Origin: Flavihumibacter soli | Lineage (GTDB): Bacteria; Bacteroidota; Bacteroidia; Sphingobacteriales; Sphingobacteriaceae | DNA length: 64,000 nucleotides | Assembly (NCBI RefSeq): GCF_010692725.1 | Contig: NZ_JAAFZB010000086.1 | Span: forward strand, 1 to 64,000 | Reading direction: 5' to 3' | Shown: piece by piece, positions 17,648 to 26,322 of the stretch | Layout of the letters: each line of letters starts with the position of its first letter | Position numbering within the stretch: position 1 is the first letter of the stretch | Position numbers and translations under genes: made by a program | The notes under the pieces: generated by a model | Database searches by the model: none | What the model saw: the letters and a program-made list of their open reading frames with translations, nothing else | Told to the model about the DNA's origin: nothing

Positions 17648-18058
17648 ATGAAACTAACATTGTTACTTTCTTTCACATTGATATTGTCAGCATGTAATGA
17701 CTCAAGACTTGCCCCTCAATTTAAAGTTAGTAAGGACTCCATTTATGCGGACATACATAAAATTGTAAAAACAGAAAGCATTTTCATTGAAGGATATAAA
17801 GCACCCGTAGACGATACCTATAGCATAATTTTAACCATCCAACTTATAAACGCCAAACAACTTCCTAAAGACAATGACTCAATAATGGACATTCAAAAGA
17901 AAGTTGCAATTAAAGTCAAGAGTTTTTTGAAAAATCACTCTCAATTTCGGGAATACCACATTGGATTTGTTCAAAAAGACACAACTAAGACCATATTAGG
18001 GACAGCAACAAAGGAAGAAGGTTTTTTTGACCATAGATTTAATGTTGACGACTTATAA
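17648..18058 (+). CDS. Hypothetical lipoprotein
   Basis: About 136 residues from the ATG at 17648, which begins a standard signal (KLTLLLSFTLILSAC, lipobox LSAC). An ATG at 17609 would add 13 unlikely residues. The mature part has alternating strands and helices and no known motif. AT-rich. It is followed by an attC-like boundary. Confidence 0.65.
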   Translation: MKLTLLLSFTLILSACNDSRLAPQFKVSKDSIYADIHKIVKTESIFIEGYKAPVDDTYSIILTIQLINAKQLPKDNDSIMDIQKKVAIKVKSFLKNHSQFREYHIGFVQKDTTKTILGTATKEEGFFDHRFNVDDL

Positions 18059-18063
18059 AACCG

Positions 18064-18140
18064 CACACAACATCAGGTTTAAATTATAAAAGTTACATTT
18101 TCGTTGGTTATAAAAACACGTAATACTAATGTTATAGGGG
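18064..18140. other. attC-like cassette boundary
   Basis: Starts six bases after a stop codon. CACAACATCAGG on the left faces CTAATGTTATAG on the right (inverse complement CTATAACATTAG). The AAC...GTT ends with inner complementarity resemble a short attC site of about 75 bp. Confidence 0.35.
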
Positions 18141-18199
18141 CAGCCTTTGCTTACAGAGTAAAACGCGTACTTGCACCAGATTTACCCATAAATTACCCC

Positions 18200-18970
18200 A
18201 TGAAATTTAAGATTGCATCCATAATATATTTATCACTCATAGCCACTAGTTGTACTACAAAGCCAACTAAGACGAACCTAAAGGAACCTGTTTGTAAGGT
18301 TGGCTTAATGGGGCCGGGAATATATGAACTTGGAACGCATACATCAATTCCGAATATTGAAGGCCTTAAAGAAGGCTTTTCCATTATAATTGATACAAAC
18401 TATAAAGCAGTTAATCTGAGCCCCTTTCGGGAGGAATATGTCATAAGTCAGATTAAAGATCCGATGAGCTATAGATTTGATGATTCAGCCTGGTTGGCTC
18501 TACCCAATAAGATTAAATTAAGGGAGATCCAAAAAGCAAAAGAGGATTGGAAAAAGGAAATATCCCGGGGAATTAAAAAATTTAATGATGGTAAACAAAT
18601 TGTGTGGCTGATAAATAGGACTTCAGACACATTTACGTTACAAACAAGAATTTTTGATTTGATGGCGATTCAGGAAGCAAAAGATTTGAATGGAATATGG
18701 CGGCCAATTGAATATCTGGGGGCGGTAATTGATAATTTTCAGTTTGGTTATAAAAAAATACCACCTCTAAAAGCAGGCTACTTTAAAGTCGTTCTGCCTA
18801 ACCAAGGTAACTTCAGTACCAAACTCAGATATAAGATTTTAGGCAAGGAGAGATTCTATTATTCACCAGAGTTTGCGGGAAAAATTAAATATTGTCAGTT
18901 TACCCAGGACACAACAGAAACAGGACGAAAGGCATTTATGCTTGAAAGGTTCTATAATTATGTTGAGTAA
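18200..18970 (+). CDS. Hypothetical lipoprotein
   Basis: About 256 residues from the ATG at 18200 (MKFKIASIIYLSLIATSC, lipobox ATSC). The upstream frame to 18104 lacks signal-peptide character and crosses a cassette-like boundary. The mature part is rich in aromatic and basic residues (for example GIWRPIEYLG and GFFKV-like strands), suggesting a beta-rich secreted protein. No family recognised. Confidence 0.65.
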   Translation: MKFKIASIIYLSLIATSCTTKPTKTNLKEPVCKVGLMGPGIYELGTHTSIPNIEGLKEGFSIIIDTNYKAVNLSPFREEYVISQIKDPMSYRFDDSAWLALPNKIKLREIQKAKEDWKKEISRGIKKFNDGKQIVWLINRTSDTFTLQTRIFDLMAIQEAKDLNGIWRPIEYLGAVIDNFQFGYKKIPPLKAGYFKVVLPNQGNFSTKLRYKILGKERFYYSPEFAGKIKYCQFTQDTTETGRKAFMLERFYNYVE

Positions 18971-19014
18971 TACAGTTCGTAGCTGTGGAGTGACCACTGA
19001 CAATCAATACCAAT

Positions 19015-19389
19015 ATGACAAAAACAGAAAAAATAACACAAGCCCTAACAGACTTTGTAAAAGGCGGTGACAATAGTGACGTAAAGTTGCTGGACAAAGT
19101 GCTTCACAAGGACTTTCGGGTCACCAATAATGGTTTTATGGGAACTCCGGGCGTCACCATAATTGATAAGAAGCAGTATTTATCAAACATTCAGGAGGGC
19201 GTGTTCGGTGGTTTACCCAGGAAAATGACCATTGAGACCATTGACGAGAACGAAACGATCGCCATGGTTAAACTTCGTTTAGAGAGTTCAGAAAATTATT
19301 TTGTTTCATATAACTCGCTGGTATTAGACATTGATGACGAGTGGAAAATTATAAACAACCTGGCGGTTGTGGAAGCGAAAAAGATTTAG
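19015..19389 (+). CDS. NTF2-like / SnoaL-like protein
   Basis: 124 residues with the cone-shaped NTF2-like pattern: an opening helix (KITQALTDFVKGGDNSDVKLLDKVLHKDFRV), then strands ending in NSLVLDIDDEWKIINNLAVVE. Close to the lumazine-binding-like/DUF4440 group; ligand unknown, no signal peptide. Its stop codon merges into a 7-bp periodic intergenic tract. Confidence 0.78.
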   Translation: MTKTEKITQALTDFVKGGDNSDVKLLDKVLHKDFRVTNNGFMGTPGVTIIDKKQYLSNIQEGVFGGLPRKMTIETIDENETIAMVKLRLESSENYFVSYNSLVLDIDDEWKIINNLAVVEAKKI

Positions 19390-19512
19390 GGCTGGAGTTA
19401 GAAAGGGGTTATAGGTTCAGGGGCTGTTAATCCACTCCGAACTGCTAACTTCGAACTATCGATTCCTAACTCTACTCCCAAGTCCAAACTACCTACTCCC
19501 AACTCCAAACAT
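19389..19512. repeat. 7-bp periodic tract between convergent genes
   Basis: On the right, successive heptamers TCCGAAC, TGCTAAC, TTCGAAC, TATCGAT, TCCTAAC, then TCTACTC and CCAACTC. On the left, GGAGTTA, GTTATAG and GTTCAGG, so the two sides are partly inverse. The tract fills the space from one stop codon to the other. Confidence 0.7.
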
Positions 19513-19514
19513 TA

Positions 19515-20054
19515 TTAGATCTCCTTTAACAATTCATCGCAGTTCACCAGCCTGACCTGTCCTTCTGTAGGTGTCATATTCTCCCACATCCAGTTATGAT
19601 GTGTAATAACCTGCTCTGCACTTAGATGCGGACGATCGGCCGTTGTATGCCCGTCTTTTATAACCGTGACAGCATAATCATTATTGAGGGCAGAGCGCAC
19701 GGTTGTATCGACGCAGTAATCTGTTGCACAGCCGGTAATTACCAGCTCCTTAATATTTAATCCATCCAGTACCGATTTTAGTTCGGTCCGGTAAAAGGAG
19801 TCGTTTGCTGTCTTGCTTATGAAATGATCCTGCGGATCTACATGCAGTTCCGGCAGTATCTCCCACTCCCGGGAACCGGGATAGAATTTGTTTTCTTTTG
19901 ATCCATCATGCTGAACAAATATTACCTGTCCCCCATCAGCCCTGATTGCAGAAGCAAGGGAGTTAATCCTGTTGACGACGCCTGTTTCATCAAAACGCGG
20001 TGTCTCGGGGATGAAACTGCCTCGCTGCATATCTATTATAAGTAGTATCCTCAT
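19515..20054 (-). CDS. Isochorismatase-family cysteine hydrolase
   Basis: 179 residues, cytosolic. Catalytic triad D8 (LLIIDMQRGSF), K81 (SKTANDSFY) and C114 (GCATDYCVDTT) are all present. The family covers nicotinamidases, N-carbamoyl hydrolases and isochorismatases; the substrate here is not predictable. A monocistronic unit that converges with the NTF2-like gene across the periodic tract. Confidence 0.9.
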   Translation of the reverse strand: MRILLIIDMQRGSFIPETPRFDETGVVNRINSLASAIRADGGQVIFVQHDGSKENKFYPGSREWEILPELHVDPQDHFISKTANDSFYRTELKSVLDGLNIKELVITGCATDYCVDTTVRSALNNDYAVTVIKDGHTTADRPHLSAEQVITHHNWMWENMTPTEGQVRLVNCDELLKEI

Positions 20055-20216
20055 AATCAGGATTGTTTTTACAGCCGTGAATCTATAAAATAAATTACTG
20101 TTTAATCCTGGCCGATTGTAAGATTGTCAGGATATATGTCGTTAAGTGATTCTTGTTCTCGTCTGATTTAATTTACTTTAGTTGCTGGTCCAGGTATGAT
20201 AAGCAAAATCTAACTA

Positions 20217-20780
20217 ATGATTAAACTACTAACTCTTAAGCCCTGGCAACTTTTTGGACTCATGATGGGTGTGATGATAATCGGATCCTTTTTTGGGCTG
20301 GCCACAAACGATATTGTTTGGGCATTTTCGACATTTTTGTTGGCTGCGATTTACTTTGGCTGGTTCTGGGCTATCGCCGTGAATTTAAATCCAAAACTTC
20401 CACCAACAGCTAATTTGAATTTAAGGAGATTCAAGTTGTTCATGTTGATTCCAATGGCATATATTTTCATAATATCTTCATTACTTGCTGGTATTTCGCT
20501 AAGAGCGGAGGAAGGGAATTCAGACAGCTTTGTAGCCATAATAATCCCTTTACATTTATTTAGTATGTATTGTATATTTTGGTGTATGGCTTTTGTTGCT
20601 AAATCAATAAAAGCCGTTGAACTACAAAAGCGAGTTTCATTCGGCGAATATGCGGGGGAATTTTTTCTAATTTGGTTTTTCCCATTGGGGATTTTCATTT
20701 TACAACCAAGAATAAACAAGATGTTTACGGCATCCATTGACAACGACAGCAAAAAATTCTTGAAACAACAATCATTATGA
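20217..20780 (+). CDS. Integral membrane protein, four to five TM segments
   Basis: 187 residues with hydrophobic segments at about 12-30, 32-55, 76-98, 108-130 and 146-163. No family is recognised. The stop overlaps the next start by four bases (ATGA), so the two are translationally coupled and likely act together. Confidence 0.7.
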   Translation: MIKLLTLKPWQLFGLMMGVMIIGSFFGLATNDIVWAFSTFLLAAIYFGWFWAIAVNLNPKLPPTANLNLRRFKLFMLIPMAYIFIISSLLAGISLRAEEGNSDSFVAIIIPLHLFSMYCIFWCMAFVAKSIKAVELQKRVSFGEYAGEFFLIWFFPLGIFILQPRINKMFTASIDNDSKKFLKQQSL

Positions 20781-21157
20781 CTTCAGCTCAAAGATCATTA
20801 CCAACATGGATACTTATCGTATCAGGAATTCTTGCATTGATGGAACTCGGGGTAAGTTTAGCACTATGCTACTCTCCGCAATCGGTTCTGGAGACCGTTG
20901 ACCTGAACGCAAAAGGGGTCGACTACGTCATTTATATGTGGGCTGCCCGGCAATTTGCTCTTGGTGTCATCTTCGCCTACGCGACACTTAAAAAATCAGC
21001 TCCCATGCTGACCATTGCCTATATCTTCTTCCTGGTCATGTTTGTCGGCGACCTCCTTATCGGAATTACTCAAAAGGATAATGGACTTATGGTCAGTGCG
21101 GTAGTGATGTGTGTTGTTGCTTCAGCAATGCTGTTTGCGATAAACAGGAGAAGATAA
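20777..21157 (+). CDS. Small integral membrane protein, four TM segments
   Basis: 126 residues with four predicted helices (about 10-30, 50-70, 76-96, 101-121), cytosolic basic tail (NRRR). No enzyme motif. Possibly of the DUF4267/DoxX-like small membrane class; uncertain. Coupled to the upstream membrane protein gene through the ATGA overlap. Confidence 0.7.
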   Translation: MTSAQRSLPTWILIVSGILALMELGVSLALCYSPQSVLETVDLNAKGVDYVIYMWAARQFALGVIFAYATLKKSAPMLTIAYIFFLVMFVGDLLIGITQKDNGLMVSAVVMCVVASAMLFAINRRR

Positions 21158-21202
21158 CAGCACATATGCGATTGACGAGTTAGCCTTCAGCGAGCTCCAA
21201 AA
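21155..21202. other. attC-like cassette boundary
   Basis: AGATAACAGC at the stop codon of the upstream gene and CCAAAACGTTATGC before the next gene: outer ATAAC and GTTAT are inverse complements, about 48 bp apart. It is the shortest candidate of the AACGTT boundary set. Confidence 0.35.
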
Positions 21203-21217
21203 CGTTATGCAATTAAA

Positions 21218-21655
21218 ATGACAAGAGAAACCAAAGATAATTGCATAGAAAAAGTGTGTAACCTGCCCTTAGACTTTATGACGGCAGACAAATCTTCTGT
21301 GACTTTACTGCAGGAATTAAAATTTGCAAGCTTCGCTAATGACATTTCTCAACAGGACATTAAAGACTATTTGTCCCTACATAAGAACTTAATTGATGCT
21401 TGGGAAATATGGTCGGAAGACAAACGGACCTGGGGCTATTCTTTATCAATTAGTTCTGATAACTATTTCGTAGGATCATTAGAGCCGGGCGGAAAAGAAA
21501 ATTTCTCCAAATCATTCCCGAAAGCTGAGGAGGCGTGTGCAGAATTTATCTTGAGAGAGGTTAGTGCGATAAGTAAAATTAATTATGACAAAAACACTTG
21601 TAACAGCACTACCCTGTCATGCTCTGCAGATCCCTTAATAAAGATTCACCCTTGA
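21218..21655 (+). CDS. Hypothetical protein
   Basis: 145 residues, no signal. Residues 1-115 look like a compact alpha/beta domain (DAWEIWSEDKRTWGYSLSISSDNYFVGSLEPGG). The last 20 or so residues are Ser/Cys/Thr-rich and overlap the next gene by 37 bp in another frame, so the natural C-terminus may have been lost by read-through into following DNA. Family not recognised. Confidence 0.55.
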   Translation: MTRETKDNCIEKVCNLPLDFMTADKSSVTLLQELKFASFANDISQQDIKDYLSLHKNLIDAWEIWSEDKRTWGYSLSISSDNYFVGSLEPGGKENFSKSFPKAEEACAEFILREVSAISKINYDKNTCNSTTLSCSADPLIKIHP

Positions 21656-22545
21656 TTAAACGACTGACCTTAATACTCATACTCTTAACAGGTACGTTAA
21701 CAGCAAAGAGCCAGGTGACAATTACGGGGACTGTTTTTTTAAAGGAAGACGGATTACCACTTCCCGGTGTTAACGTTGTTGAAAAGGGAACAAAAAACGG
21801 AACTGTAGCGACAATCGAAGGGACATTTTCACTAAATGTAAGTGATCTAAATTCAACCCTGATTTTTTCATCTATAGGAATGATCACACTGGAGTATCCG
21901 TTAAAGGGACAGAGTCAGTTATCTATAAAAATGAAGTCTGCCTGCTACAAAGACTTTTTTGATTCTAATCATATAAATGTTTATTACAATAGCGGGGTGA
22001 TCCATAATCCAGTAGGCGGACAAATTGAAGTAGCTTCCCCTTATGTTTTTTTAGGAGGCGTTGTTAAGGGTATCTATAGTTTCCAAACCAATTTCGATGA
22101 GAATGAATTTCAAAATGGACAGGTTGAGTTTAGCCATTTTATTTCGAATTGTGACTTTGACATGGATTTCAAATTGAGTTATCGGAAGGTTTCATTTGAA
22201 AAGGATTTGGACTCCAGGGCTCACTCTTTTGAGACAGATCTTAACTTAAAAAGAATTAAACTTATCGCAGGATATAGCCATCTTGACTTTAAAAGAATTG
22301 AGACGATGGAGAATCAAACTTCGTCAGGAATATTAGGTGGACTGGGAATATACATTGGCAAACCTTTTTACTCAACGGTGGTCGGCAAAGTTTACGCGTA
22401 TAAGAACAACATTGAATACCAGAGTTATATCCAAAGTCAGTATAAGCGATTTTGTTACTTTGCTAAGTTCTACAAACTGAACTCCTTTAATGAATTAAGT
22501 TTAGGAGTTGGGGCTGTGATTGATTATAGATTAAAAAGTCGATGA
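21619..22545 (+). CDS. Secreted protein with SusC-like N-terminal domain and small C-terminal beta region
   Basis: 308 residues. After a signal (KRLTLILILLTGTLTAKSQ) comes a carboxypeptidase-regulatory-like domain (VTITGTVFLKEDGLPLPGVNV, GTVATIEGTFSLNV) as found at the N-terminus of SusC proteins. There is no plug domain or full TonB-dependent barrel. The remaining 190 residues form alternating amphipathic strands ending in VIDYRLKSR and may be a small barrel. The ATG is uncertain because the gene overlaps the preceding one. Confidence 0.65.
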   Translation: MLCRSLNKDSPLIKRLTLILILLTGTLTAKSQVTITGTVFLKEDGLPLPGVNVVEKGTKNGTVATIEGTFSLNVSDLNSTLIFSSIGMITLEYPLKGQSQLSIKMKSACYKDFFDSNHINVYYNSGVIHNPVGGQIEVASPYVFLGGVVKGIYSFQTNFDENEFQNGQVEFSHFISNCDFDMDFKLSYRKVSFEKDLDSRAHSFETDLNLKRIKLIAGYSHLDFKRIETMENQTSSGILGGLGIYIGKPFYSTVVGKVYAYKNNIEYQSYIQSQYKRFCYFAKFYKLNSFNELSLGVGAVIDYRLKSR

Positions 22546-22616
22546 AAGTGATCATTCGCAACAAGCCAGACATGGGTTCATTCCGATTACCGAACGGTAA
22601 GCTATATATGTAAATT

Positions 22617-23774
22617 TTAATACAAAAGGTAGGGTGCAATCACCGCAGCCCAGGAATGTTTTACATCTGTCGGTATATCTGCATTGTTTCTTAACAGATC
22701 GAAGGAACCATGCAATCCCAGCAATTTATCTAAGTGACCGGCACCGCCCGGGTTAGCAGCCGTCTTATACAAACGCATTTGAATATGCTCAGGATACAGG
22801 CTGAATAATGCCCGCAGCAAAGAAATACCTAAGGTCACAGGTTGCAGCACGAGCGGATCAATCACCATAAATCGGACGCCTTCGCATCGCTCGTTTTTAT
22901 ATAGTCCTTCGGTTGGCACATAGGCATGACTTTCAATTTTCACGCCGCTTATCGTTGAGGTGGCACATGCATCCCGTAGTTTCTCTCCGGAGATAAACGG
23001 GGCGCCGCAAACACGGAAGGGCTCCCTGGTTCCCCGCCCTTCATTTACGTTTATTCCCTCAAGCAAACCCATTCCGGGATAGAGCATCGCTGTATGCACA
23101 TCCTGCATTGCAGGGGATGTGGGAACGAAAATAAATTCGTTCAGGGCCGTATAATCTCTGCTATAGTTCTCCGCCCGCACGACTTCCAGATCTAAAGCCG
23201 GCAAGCGGGTGGCCGCGAAATAAAGTGCCAGTTCTCCGAGTGTGCAGCTATGTTTTAGCGGGATGGCCCACCGTCCGATGAATGAACTACAGTATTTTTC
23301 ATCAAGTGTGGGACCTTCCGCCTTTGCTAACAGGGCGCCGATCGGATTAGGCCTGTCTAATACGATCAAGGGAAGATTGTTATCTGCGCATGCTTCCATC
23401 ACATAGGTCATGGTCCACAAATAGGTGTAAAAGCGGCAGCCGATATCCGGAATATCAAACAACATCAAGTCTATTCCTTCAAGGTCCTGGCGGGATGGCT
23501 TTAGCCCCGAACCATACAAACTTGTCACAGGCAGTCCGGTTATTTCATCCAGGTCATTGTCCTGGGCCACTCCATCTGCACCGGTACGATGAATCCCATG
23601 CTCGGGTGAAAACAGGCGTACCACGTTGAAACCTGCCGCTAAAAGGGCTACCCTACTGAGCTGACCTTTGGCAGTAATGGCAGCGTTATTGGTCACGAGG
23701 GCCAGTCGCTTGTTCCCGTATGCCTGCCGATAATGTAAAAAAGTATCTATGCCATTCAGGAAGTCGGGCTTCAT
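22617..23774 (-). CDS. namZ: NamZ-family (DUF1343) exo-beta-N-acetylmuramidase
   Basis: 385 residues of the DUF1343/NamZ family, which removes terminal MurNAc from peptidoglycan fragments. Hallmarks in order: ALVTNNAA (26-33), LFSPEHGIHRTGADG (54-68), PVTSLYG, FDIPDIGCRFYTYLWTM (about 106-122), DRPNPIG, PGMGLLEGINVNEGRGT and PFRVCGAP. No signal peptide is obvious at this start, whereas many homologues are exported; the region upstream offers no in-frame extension with a clear signal. It could be cytosolic and act on recycled muropeptides. Monocistronic. Confidence 0.88.
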   Translation of the reverse strand: MKPDFLNGIDTFLHYRQAYGNKRLALVTNNAAITAKGQLSRVALLAAGFNVVRLFSPEHGIHRTGADGVAQDNDLDEITGLPVTSLYGSGLKPSRQDLEGIDLMLFDIPDIGCRFYTYLWTMTYVMEACADNNLPLIVLDRPNPIGALLAKAEGPTLDEKYCSSFIGRWAIPLKHSCTLGELALYFAATRLPALDLEVVRAENYSRDYTALNEFIFVPTSPAMQDVHTAMLYPGMGLLEGINVNEGRGTREPFRVCGAPFISGEKLRDACATSTISGVKIESHAYVPTEGLYKNERCEGVRFMVIDPLVLQPVTLGISLLRALFSLYPEHIQMRLYKTAANPGGAGHLDKLLGLHGSFDLLRNNADIPTDVKHSWAAVIAPYLLY

Positions 23775-23992
23775 TAATGTTATATTATAATGAATAAAAG
23801 ATAGACCGAATATACCGTTTTCCGGATAGCGGATGCAAGGCAGAAAGATACTTGTACAAAACAGCCTTGATTAAATCATCTGCTAGCGACAAATAATAAC
23901 AATTAGAAGAACGAGACATTTAAGCTCATCGACTATTATATTCGCAGATCCCAGATTTTGGAATGGTTAAGAGAAAGTCAACGACATAAAAA

Positions 23993-24547
23993 ATGATCAG
24001 CGAAAAGGAAATAAAACATATAAGTAAGTTTTTAAGTTTCGTATTGCGACACAAGCCTGAAACGATAGGCATTGAGTTAGACCTGAATGGGTGGACCGAT
24101 GTTGATTTGCTCATTGAAAGGTCAAACAACTTCGGAGTGAAGCTTGATATTGAAACTTTGAAGCATATTGTTGAAACAAACTCCAAAAAACGATTCGCTT
24201 TTAATAATACTCTTGACAGAATCAGAGCAAGCCAGGGACATTCAATAGACATTGAACTGGGCTATACAAATCAAAGACCTCCGGAGATTTTATATCATGG
24301 GACAAGTAAAACCAATGTGCAGTCTATATTGGATACAGGACTTGAGAAACGAAACAGACAACACGTTCATTTGAGCAGCGATATTGAAACGGCAATAAAG
24401 GTTGGACAAAGACACGGAAAACCGTTTGTATTTAAGGTATTTGCTGAACAAATGTATAATGACAAATTTGAATTTTTCATTTCCGACAATGGCGTTTGGT
24501 TGACGGATAATGTCCCGACTAAATATTTTAAGCGAAATGAAGGATAG
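23993..24547 (+). CDS. kptA: RNA 2'-phosphotransferase (Tpt1/KptA)
   Basis: 184 residues. Tpt1/KptA enzymes remove an RNA 2'-phosphate using NAD+ to yield ADP-ribose 1'',2''-cyclic phosphate. The Arg-His-Arg-Arg active-site set is visible: R19-H20 (LRHKPETIG), R78 (RASQGHS) and R122 (RQHVHLS), plus YHGT at 101-104. Bacteria have no tRNA splicing of the eukaryotic type, so the physiological target is unknown; reversing RNA damage or toxin-made marks has been considered for the family. Single-gene unit. Confidence 0.92.
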   Translation: MISEKEIKHISKFLSFVLRHKPETIGIELDLNGWTDVDLLIERSNNFGVKLDIETLKHIVETNSKKRFAFNNTLDRIRASQGHSIDIELGYTNQRPPEILYHGTSKTNVQSILDTGLEKRNRQHVHLSSDIETAIKVGQRHGKPFVFKVFAEQMYNDKFEFFISDNGVWLTDNVPTKYFKRNEG

Positions 24548-25000
24548 AGGAACCCTTCAGCTTTAAAGGCACATCTGCCATTAGAGGGTTTACCCCGAGC
24601 GCTTCGGAGCTCCTGCATCGGAGACTGGAAGCTTTGGTCCCGATGCATCGTGCTACTTCATGAAGTGCCCTTAATTGCACAAGCAGCAAAGAAATAGCCA
24701 TGCGACCCATATGTTCGACCAGGCGCTATCCTGTTAAGCCCGGCTAGCAGAGCGGTTTGACAGACTTGGGAGATAGTTATTGAAAAAATTTCTGCAATTA
24801 ACTACCTTTAATATAGGCTTGAGGAGTCCGTGCTTGACAACACCTCCCTGTAAGCTGCATACCCTTAGCACGAGCTCCTGCAGACGTGTCCCTTCAGTAA
24901 TCAAAAGCCATCCCTATCATTCGTGTGAAGAGTCATATTTCAAATGAATATTATTTTGACAATCGCATATCTTCAATTCAATAAACTAAACTGGGAAAAC
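24548..25000. other. Intergenic region with small palindromes
   Basis: About 450 bp without a gene. A hairpin at 24614-24647 (TGCATCGG against CCGATGCA) and a perfect 12-bp palindrome ACTTCATGAAGT at 24655-24666 lie near the left end. Neither is followed by a T-run. The right part should contain the promoter of the OmpA-family gene. Confidence 0.5.
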
Positions 25001-25981
25001 ATGAAAAATAAAATTTTAGCGGCATTGCTCGTCCTGGCTTTTATTTATTCAGGATCCATTTTCGGGCAGGATATTCCGGGGAGCAAAGACCATCCCTTAA
25101 TTACCCGGTATCCCGGTTCTGTAATAGTTTATTATGAAACGCAGAAATTTCAAAAATATCATATAGCCACAGGTCCGGAAACCGGTTACAGGAAAATTGA
25201 TAAGTGGGTGGATACCGAAGGCAAGTTCACACGGATCTATTACATAGTAAAGGGAGAAACTACGCTTTCTGAAGTCTATGAAAATTACCGGTCGGCTTTA
25301 AGAAAGGGTGGCTTTAAAACACTAGCCGAGGGCAGCGATCCGCTAAGTCGAGTTTCAAAAGAGGTTGGCGGCAGGGTGTTTTTAAACACCTTTTATCTAA
25401 AAAATCCTTTCCCTACTAATGCCGGTATAAAAATAAACACAGGCTCATCATCTTCTGCAGGCGCCTGCTACATTGCCGCCCAATTGGAACAATCTGGCAA
25501 CAATATTTTTGTGGTCGTCGGTGGTAGTCAATACTCAGCCGGGGAAAAGGTTTTTATGGTTGACATCATTGAACAAATCAGCATGGAAGATGACCTGATT
25601 GTAGTCAGTGCAGATCAAATGTTAAAGGATCTGAAGGGCGATGGCAGAGTAGCACTGTATGGTATTTATTTCGATTTTGACAAAGCAACGGTAAAACCTG
25701 AATCAAAATCAGCTTTGGATGAGATCGCAAAACTTTTAAAGGAAAATCCGGCGATGAATTTATATGTGGTGGGACATACCGATATGAAAGGTTCTCTCGA
25801 ATATAATATTACCCTTTCGAAAAAACGGGCGGTTGCCATAGTAGATCAATTAGGGAAGGAATACGGAATTTCGGTTTCGCGTTTGTCATCAGATGGCGTA
25901 GGTCCCCTTGCTCCGGTTTCGACAAATGAGACAGAAGAAGGCAGAAAGCTTAACAGGCGCGTTGAACTGGTTGTGAAATAA
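25001..25981 (+). CDS. DUF4892/OmpA-family outer-membrane protein
   Basis: About 326 residues from the ATG at 25001 that opens a signal peptide (MKNKILAALLVLAFIYSGSIFGQ). The N-terminal 200 residues match the DUF4892 layout (TRYPGSVIVYYETQ, YYIVKGETTLSEVYENYRSALRKGGF). The C-terminal domain is OmpA/MotB-like, binding peptidoglycan: IYFDFDKATVKPESKSALDEI, VVGHTDMKGSLEYNITLSKKRA, LNRRVELVV. It would tether the outer membrane to the cell wall. Two small membrane-protein genes follow. Confidence 0.88.
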   Translation: MKNKILAALLVLAFIYSGSIFGQDIPGSKDHPLITRYPGSVIVYYETQKFQKYHIATGPETGYRKIDKWVDTEGKFTRIYYIVKGETTLSEVYENYRSALRKGGFKTLAEGSDPLSRVSKEVGGRVFLNTFYLKNPFPTNAGIKINTGSSSSAGACYIAAQLEQSGNNIFVVVGGSQYSAGEKVFMVDIIEQISMEDDLIVVSADQMLKDLKGDGRVALYGIYFDFDKATVKPESKSALDEIAKLLKENPAMNLYVVGHTDMKGSLEYNITLSKKRAVAIVDQLGKEYGISVSRLSSDGVGPLAPVSTNETEEGRKLNRRVELVVK

Positions 25982-26000
25982 ATTTATAGCGAGCCTCAGC

Positions 26001-26282
26001 ATGAAGGCGAAAGAAATTATAGTTTCATTCTTAAAATTTTTTGCCATTATTATATTTACGCTTGCTGCAATATTTATTATGGCAAAGCTGTTCCCGCCGC
26101 CTAAAGGAACAGCGTTTGACGGATTGGAATACGTACTGAAACCAATTTACCTTGCTTTCATTTCAGGATTTATTTATTTGCTGCTTTCATTGTACAAGAT
26201 CAAAAATGAAAGAATATATTTTATATCCCTGTTGCTTATAAATTTAGCTTATGTTGTCCTTTTGTTTCTAAGGATCCTGTAG
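26001..26282 (+). CDS. Small membrane protein, three TM segments
   Basis: 93 residues with hydrophobic helices at about 7-27, 46-65 and 71-91. No family recognised. It starts 19 bp after the OmpA-family gene and is followed after 40 bp by another membrane-protein gene, so the three may form one transcript. Confidence 0.65.
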   Translation: MKAKEIIVSFLKFFAIIIFTLAAIFIMAKLFPPPKGTAFDGLEYVLKPIYLAFISGFIYLLLSLYKIKNERIYFISLLLINLAYVVLLFLRIL

Positions 26283-26322
26283 CGATCTTTAAATATTACA
26301 AATGAATATTTAAATTTTCCAG

